Below are positions 7,401-10,698 of a stretch of 10,698 nucleotides of DNA, one piece after another. The notes below the pieces were generated by a model. The model worked only from the letters and a program-made list of their open reading frames with translations, made no database searches and had not been told where the DNA came from. Origin of the DNA: an uncultured Bacteroidales bacterium (lineage in GTDB: Bacteria > Bacteroidota > Bacteroidia > Bacteroidales > UBA932); the NCBI GenBank assembly GCA_937900465.1, contig CALCEJ010000028.1, forward strand, positions 1 through 10,698, in the 5' to 3' direction. The translations under genes and the position numbers were made by a program. Every line of letters begins with the position of its first letter. Position 1 is the first letter of the stretch.

Positions 7401-7784
7401 TGGGTGCTTCTTGCAATAAGCGCATTCCTTCCAAAATCCAATTTCGGGAACAATATGGCTGAGCTGCTCGGCGTTGACAAGGTGGTCGAGAATATCAACG
7501 TAAAACTCGGAAGAATCAGTAAGGACCAGGTAAAAGAGGAAAAGTCCGCCGCAAAGGAGGAGAAAACCACTCCTAAGACTCAGGCTGCCCCGAAGACCCA
7601 GCCCAAGCCCTCTTCTTCAACGAAAAGTTCTTCTTCTTCAACGAAAACTTCTTCAACGAAAACCCCGGCAAAGAAGGAAGCGGCACCTAAGGCAAATCCT
7701 GAGGCCCCGACGGAACCCGTCAAGAAGGACGACACCCCCTCAATCACCCTTGAACAGTTAAAGAATCTCAAAGAACAACAATGA
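4419..7784 (+). CDS. Membrane-anchored Hanks-type Ser/Thr protein kinase with repeat-rich N-terminus and large C-terminal region
   Basis: This 1121-residue protein has several parts. Residues 1-115 are a low-complexity Pro/Ala/Glu linker with a 16-residue tandem repeat. Residues about 120-387 are a Ser/Thr kinase domain: Gly-rich loop GSGTEADLY (140-148), ATP lysine K160 in ALKVY, catalytic loop HKDVKPAN (243-250, HKD in place of HRD), metal-binding DLG (265-267), APE (289-291) and the DYYSLG helix. All catalytic residues are present, so activity is expected, although no clear alpha-C glutamate is visible. Residues about 390-815 I do not recognise; they include a probable internal duplication (412-575). 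Hydrophobic segments at about 817-842, 851-873, 878-898, 899-923 and 986-1004 anchor it in the inner membrane. The tail (1005-1121) is Lys/Ser/Thr/Pro-rich. The gene starts 5 bases after the zinc-ribbon gene and overlaps the AAA+ gene by 4 bases (ATGA). A phospho-control role over that ATPase is inferred from context. Confidence 0.9.
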   Translation: MAENKSGWSIGSVRKAGEKPAVSPQKQHVPETSPEPEKTAAAPRVQTPSPEPEKTAAAPRVQTPSPDPEKTAAAPRVQTPFPEPEKTAAAPKADASAPEKTATAPGGPSKAVPAGNRPDFKTGDTLTVGNKKYKIASILGSGTEADLYELTDGKSSKALKVYHGGYGPNMAVIPLAKKLNGKMLIADIDFVGEVNGYPSEMMPLYKPGSAAAMDLKKDQKAILTIASMTALALSECHKAGFLHKDVKPANILVYDAEKYACVLCDLGIADPLKNGKAECRQDRTPMYAAPEVYDPDNTVNRDGYTWCLLTPAADYYSLGMSILSMWMGESAFRAQQTEIELAIQKKKGSINIPSDMPDPLYTITKGLLVRNPEKRWGYAEIVKFLSGETVEIEDDSDEIGQLNIVWSGSKNQVAHSLSDLAAFMREDPGLAKRYLYKGTLMEWLEDYPEMILALQDITETRYPKDQDRGLNAAMFVLDPDMPISLSGINYKTGAAEKIEAHTPVEVRDFLSTHSADDATVDFINDESFVDWLTGKDNALVRAMPSTCGESTHGEYGYRIYMLRLLTMQPLSDPVGNCDPSSNEYAMTSDGLAKLLNKAYDIYWGMYRGDSKLLDDWDNPSHAPENLYLNSHLVKLLVESFYDGEAADGGFLMEFFSLKGNRFHSQIDALRETVKLWDGRNDTSKAGPKDDKFLLQASMMKYIKRLGADPWYTFRPSGKTFTDSEDKWDDLDASELKDSLHRGVQGWFAVNTMEDPSADHSEKFAYEKDLDVYLSYIATCNEDANEVVRYDRAVAEAKQIVSDGKKKIRSRVVRSTVQATTTILFALIPSLFLLGLIISAIIAHPVLDTTSLGGAIKVIAYILGGIAAVAWFALSDSDGCIVPIIVGVVAAAILRLLVKFLAAYILYVYGVVVVAVIVFFLFETLFNKSPYAAAAKKFTKPGFEELTLEPLHFAWSKEKDFDSSLNGAFSNSDIDQWKNDQKKRSGGVWAFILVTWVLLAISAFLPKSNFGNNMAELLGVDKVVENINVKLGRISKDQVKEEKSAAKEEKTTPKTQAAPKTQPKPSSSTKSSSSSTKTSSTKTPAKKEAAPKANPEAPTEPVKKDDTPSITLEQLKNLKEQQ
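4518..4692 (+). repeat. 48-bp in-frame tandem repeat, three full copies and a partial fourth
   Basis: Copies begin at 4518, 4566, 4614 and 4662, exactly 48 bases apart, and encode the 16-residue unit PEPEKTAAAPRVQTPS in the kinase N-terminal linker. Copy three has Asp for Glu, the residue before copy four is Phe instead of Ser, and the fourth copy degenerates after about 30 bases. The near-identity at DNA level, including synonymous positions, points to recent slippage or unequal exchange. The period is a multiple of three, so copy-number change alters linker length without breaking the frame. Confidence 0.95.
7611..7662 (+). repeat. Short Ser/Thr/Lys-coding repeat in the kinase tail
   Basis: The 12-mer CTTCAACGAAAA occurs three times (7615-7626, 7636-7647, 7651-7662), separated by TTCTTC-type serine codons, with offsets of 21 and 15 bases that keep the frame. 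It encodes the Ser/Thr/Lys-rich stretch of the kinase C-terminal tail. It is a low-complexity protein segment likely to vary in length between strains, not a mobile repeat. Confidence 0.8.
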
Positions 7785-10698
7785 GCAATTGTACTAAATG
7801 CGGTAAACCAAACCGCCCGGAAGCCAAGTTCTGCAAATGGTGCGGCGAGGCAATTGTCTCTGCCAGCCCCTTTGCTGATTTCATAGGCAAGAAAGACATT
7901 GAGCAGGCCTTTACCGAATTCAAGGCAAAGGTGGCGGCCCAGCAGCAGTTTGCTTCGATGGGCATAAAAGTGGGCCTGGATTCGCTGGTTCTGGGCGATC
8001 CCGGTTCAGGAAAGAGTTTCATTGCCCACAAACTTGCCGACATCATTCTCCAGGCCCGCGTCGTTTCAAAGCCCCCCAAGGTCATTGACGCCGCGGACTG
8101 GGACGATTTCGCCGGAGATTTCGAAGAGAACATCACCAAGGAAAAGGACGGCATCCTTCTGATTACAAATGCCCAGAAGCTGCTTCCAAAGGGTAATACC
8201 GCTTCCGATGTCAACAAACTGGACAAGCTGTTCGCCCGGATGAAGCAGTCGGAGGGGATCCCCATCGTAATCCTTGCCGGCTCCCGTAATGAACTCGCAT
8301 CCTTCTTTGCTGACAACAAGGAGCCCGCCGGTCTTTTCGAATTCCGTTTCGACCTGCCTTCGTTCAGCATCGACGATCTGACAAGACTCGCCCTGGAGAT
8401 ACTAGGAAAAAAATACGGTATCAAAAACATCAATCCCGACGCCGCTGAAAGACTCGGGGCCCACTTCAACTGGATCTGCCGCCAGGAAGACAACAGCTAC
8501 TCAAACGGCCGCCTTTCCGAGAATGTCGCTGAGAAACTCGCCGTCAGGATAGTCCAGAGGGGAGGGAAGTCACTTGAGCCCACGGATATCCCGGACAAGG
8601 AGATCTTCATTCCAAAGACAGAAGAAGAGATTCTCGCTGAGATGGAGAGCCTGATCGGGATGAACTCCGTCAAGGAAGAACTGAAGGCTATTATCCGTAC
8701 CGTCAAAAAGCGTAAGGAGAAGGGTATGAAGGAAAAGCTCATAACGGATCACTATCGTTTCCTTGGGAACGCCGGTACCGGAAAGACTACCTTCGCCCGC
8801 AAGTTCGGCGAAATCCTCGCTTCGATCGGCGCACTTCCAACCGGACATTTTGTGGAAGTCGCCGGAAAAGATCTCATAGCTTCAGTCGTCGGCGGCAGTG
8901 AGGAAAAGGTGGAAAAAGCTGTCGAGAAAGCAATGGGAGGCGTACTTTTCATCGATGAGGCCTATGGGCTCAATGATGAGCACTTCGGAAAGGCGGCGCT
9001 AACGAAACTGCTCCCCATCGTCGAAAACCGCCGCGGCGATTTCGTCTGCATCATCGCCGGATACGACAGGGATATGGATGCCCTTATGAGGATGAACCAG
9101 GGACTTACTTCCCGTTTCAACGTCGCGATCAATTTCCCGGATTACAAGCCGCAGGAACTGATGGACATATTCCTTATGAACCTCAGGAAGAACAGCTACG
9201 ACACGTCCTTCAAGCTCGCTGACGGGGTCATGGACCGGCTGCTGAAGGTTTTCGAGAAAATGTACCTAAGAAGGGGAGACTCTTTCGGAAATGCGCGTGA
9301 GGTTCGAAACCTTTTCGAGGATGCAGTCAAAAAATACGGCCTCCGCGAAGGTACTCCGGGGTTCGTCGAAGACGAGCTTATCTATGCTGACATCGTGGGA
9401 GAGGATTCGAAGGAGATAACGGTCGAGGAGGTTATGGGAGAACTCGACAAGTTCATCGGAATGGACAATGTCAAGCGGGAAATCCGTAAGATTGCGGAAG
9501 ACCTTGCGGCGGAGCAGAAAATGATCGAGTTGGGCTTTGGAGAGGCTTCCGTCAAGACCGTGAACATCGTCCTCACGGGTAATCCCGGAACGGGTAAAAC
9601 AACCGTTGCAAGGACCTTCGGAAAGCTTTTCAAGGCGCTTGGCGTCACATCTTCTGACAAGGTGGTGGAGAAACTCCCGAAGGATATAATCTCCGGCTTC
9701 GTGAACCAATCTGACAAGAAGATGGATGAAGCGGTCAACGAGGCTATGGGCGGAGTCCTCTTCCTCGACGAGGCTTACGACCTGGAGCCGATGGACTCAA
9801 CCGGTGCCAGCACATCCCAAGAAGGGAAGAAGGCTGTCGCCGCGCTGCTTGGAAGGATGGAAAACGACAAGGGAAAGTTCGTCGTGGTATGCGCCGGGTA
9901 CAGGAACAAGATGGAGACCTGGATGAACTCCAACGACGGCCTCCGCTCCCGCTTTACCCACTGGATCCATATCGACGACTATTCCGCTGATGAACTGCTG
10001 AAAATCTACGAGAGCATACTCGGAAGCAAGCAGATGTCCGGCCTTAAACTGGCCGATGATACGGCACGTGAACGTGCCCTCCGTATGTTCGAGACAATGA
10101 TCTCGATGAAGGACGAGAAGTTCGGGAATGCTCGCGAAGCCAGAAAGGCGGCGGAGCAAACCCGCGAAAAGAAGAACGCCCGTCTCCGTAACATACCTTA
10201 CGAACAGTGGACGGAAGAACTGGTCACGACAGTCATAGCTGACGACGTGCCTTACAAGGAGCCGGAGAAGGTTTCCGCAGAGAAATGTCTCGAGGAGCTC
10301 GATGCCCTGGTGGGCCTTTCCAGCGTAAAAAAGGCGATGCACGACCTTATCGACACTATCAACGCTGAGACAATCGTCGCTCAGAAGCAGGGCCGTAAAC
10401 CCGTCCTTCCGGAGGCCGGTCACTACCTTTTCCTCGGAAATCCCGGAACCGGCAAGACCACGGTCGCGAGGATTATGGGCCGCATATTCAATTCGATGGG
10501 CCTTCTCCCGAGGGCTGACGTCCTTGAAACCACAAAACGCGATTACGTAGGCCGGTTCCTCGGTGATACTGAAGCGCTTACCGCGGCGGTTGTGAAAAAA
10601 GCGATGGGCGGAGTGCTGTTTATCGATGAGGCCTATACCCTGGCATATTCTTTCATTAACCTGTGTAATTTAGTTTTTCTGTCTGACAGTTTCACCTG
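7781..10698 (+). CDS. Zinc-ribbon plus tandem AAA+ ATPase of CbxX/CfqX (SpoVK/CbbX/EccA-like) type, 3' partial
   Basis: The frame is open from the ATG at 7781 to the window edge (972 codons, no stop). Residues 4-21 form a C4 zinc ribbon (C4, C7, C18, C21). Four AAA+ modules follow. Module 1: Walker A GDPGSGKS (72-79), but the Walker B position reads ILLITNAQ, so the acidic pair is gone. Module 2: GNAGTGKT (329-336), FIDEAY (390-395), sensor AGY (426-428), SRF arginine R445. Module 3: GNPGTGKT (600-607), FLDEAY (661-666), AGY (705-707), SRF R724. Module 4: GNPGTGKT (886-893), FIDEAY (947-952), then cut off. The DEAY, AGY and GLxSRF signatures are typical of CbxX/CfqX ATPases, ring-forming remodellers such as the rubisco activase CbbX and the type VII secretion component EccA. 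The start overlaps the kinase stop (ATGA), implying coupled translation. Residues after about 955 look foreign. The substrate is unknown; a phospho-regulated remodelling role is inferred from the neighbouring kinase. Confidence 0.92.
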   Translation, partial: MSNCTKCGKPNRPEAKFCKWCGEAIVSASPFADFIGKKDIEQAFTEFKAKVAAQQQFASMGIKVGLDSLVLGDPGSGKSFIAHKLADIILQARVVSKPPKVIDAADWDDFAGDFEENITKEKDGILLITNAQKLLPKGNTASDVNKLDKLFARMKQSEGIPIVILAGSRNELASFFADNKEPAGLFEFRFDLPSFSIDDLTRLALEILGKKYGIKNINPDAAERLGAHFNWICRQEDNSYSNGRLSENVAEKLAVRIVQRGGKSLEPTDIPDKEIFIPKTEEEILAEMESLIGMNSVKEELKAIIRTVKKRKEKGMKEKLITDHYRFLGNAGTGKTTFARKFGEILASIGALPTGHFVEVAGKDLIASVVGGSEEKVEKAVEKAMGGVLFIDEAYGLNDEHFGKAALTKLLPIVENRRGDFVCIIAGYDRDMDALMRMNQGLTSRFNVAINFPDYKPQELMDIFLMNLRKNSYDTSFKLADGVMDRLLKVFEKMYLRRGDSFGNAREVRNLFEDAVKKYGLREGTPGFVEDELIYADIVGEDSKEITVEEVMGELDKFIGMDNVKREIRKIAEDLAAEQKMIELGFGEASVKTVNIVLTGNPGTGKTTVARTFGKLFKALGVTSSDKVVEKLPKDIISGFVNQSDKKMDEAVNEAMGGVLFLDEAYDLEPMDSTGASTSQEGKKAVAALLGRMENDKGKFVVVCAGYRNKMETWMNSNDGLRSRFTHWIHIDDYSADELLKIYESILGSKQMSGLKLADDTARERALRMFETMISMKDEKFGNAREARKAAEQTREKKNARLRNIPYEQWTEELVTTVIADDVPYKEPEKVSAEKCLEELDALVGLSSVKKAMHDLIDTINAETIVAQKQGRKPVLPEAGHYLFLGNPGTGKTTVARIMGRIFNSMGLLPRADVLETTKRDYVGRFLGDTEALTAAVVKKAMGGVLFIDEAYTLAYSFINLCNLVFLSDSFT
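10646..10698. other. AT-rich end segment that interrupts the fourth AAA+ module
   Basis: After FIDEAYTLA the coding frame should continue into the polar segment that follows Walker B in this family, but it reads a Phe/Leu-rich, unrelated peptide. Composition drops to 17 G or C of 53 bases. It contains a small perfect inverted repeat CTGTC-T-GACAG at 10679-10689. The frame remains open by chance. The abrupt switch mirrors the left edge and suggests an assembly join or the border of an inserted element; I do not recognise a specific element. Confidence 0.45.

Noticed and set aside
7768..8493. A 241-codon open frame on the minus strand opposite the start of the AAA+ gene
   Set aside because: The plus frame carries a zinc ribbon and Walker A motif and is open to the window end. 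The minus frame gives a Ser/Leu-rich composition with no motif.
10646..10698. Terminal inverted repeat of a named insertion-sequence family
   Set aside because: The short palindrome and AT-rich context are suggestive, but too little sequence is present and I cannot match it to a specific family from memory.
7781..10698. Possible frameshift or split of the long ATPase gene into separate AAA+ genes
   Set aside because: All four Walker A motifs and the DEAY motifs of modules 2-4 fall in the same frame from the ATG at 7781, with no intervening stop.

Overview
The window looks like a piece of a Bacteroidota chromosome, most likely Bacteroidales, of moderately high GC content. Three observations support this. 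TAnnTTTG-type -7 boxes precede the genes in the only intergenic gap. None of the starts has an obvious Shine-Dalgarno sequence. One gene encodes a glycan-degrading lipoprotein of the kind common in this phylum. The assignment is inference; no rRNA or other marker is present to fix the genus. No tRNA, rRNA, CRISPR array or complete insertion sequence was seen.

Layout: the left third (about 26-3471) is read on the minus strand. It holds a GH27 alpha-galactosidase-like lipoprotein, whose stop codon overlaps the GTG start of priA, the primosomal helicase. A 72-bp gap (3472-3543) carries two divergent Bacteroidota-type -7 boxes. The right two thirds is a tightly packed plus-strand operon of three genes: a 289-aa multi-zinc-ribbon protein (3544-4413), a 1121-aa membrane-anchored Hanks-type Ser/Thr kinase (4419-7784), and a very large zinc-ribbon plus tandem AAA+ ATPase of the CbxX/CfqX (SpoVK/CbbX/EccA-like) type. 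The ATPase gene starts inside the kinase stop codon (7781) and stays open to the end of the window (at least 972 codons, no stop). It contains four AAA+ modules, the first lacking a Walker B acidic pair and the fourth cut off.

How the genes may work together: the spacing (5 bp, then an ATGA overlap) implies coordinated synthesis of a zinc-ribbon adaptor, a membrane Ser/Thr kinase and an AAA+ remodelling machine. The simplest reading is a phosphorylation-controlled AAA+ system at the inner membrane, with the zinc ribbons as protein-protein adaptors. Substrate and purpose (stress response, secretion or assembly, defence) cannot be read from the sequence. I cannot match this exact three-gene arrangement to a named system, and it is the most interesting content of the window.

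Both ends change abruptly in composition and stop matching the protein family they interrupt. About 52 bases on the left (8 G/C of 52) replace the C-terminal part of PriA. About 53 bases on the right (17 G/C of 53) replace the continuation of the fourth AAA+ module. These look like assembly junctions or mobile-element borders, so the 3' ends of both genes should not be trusted.
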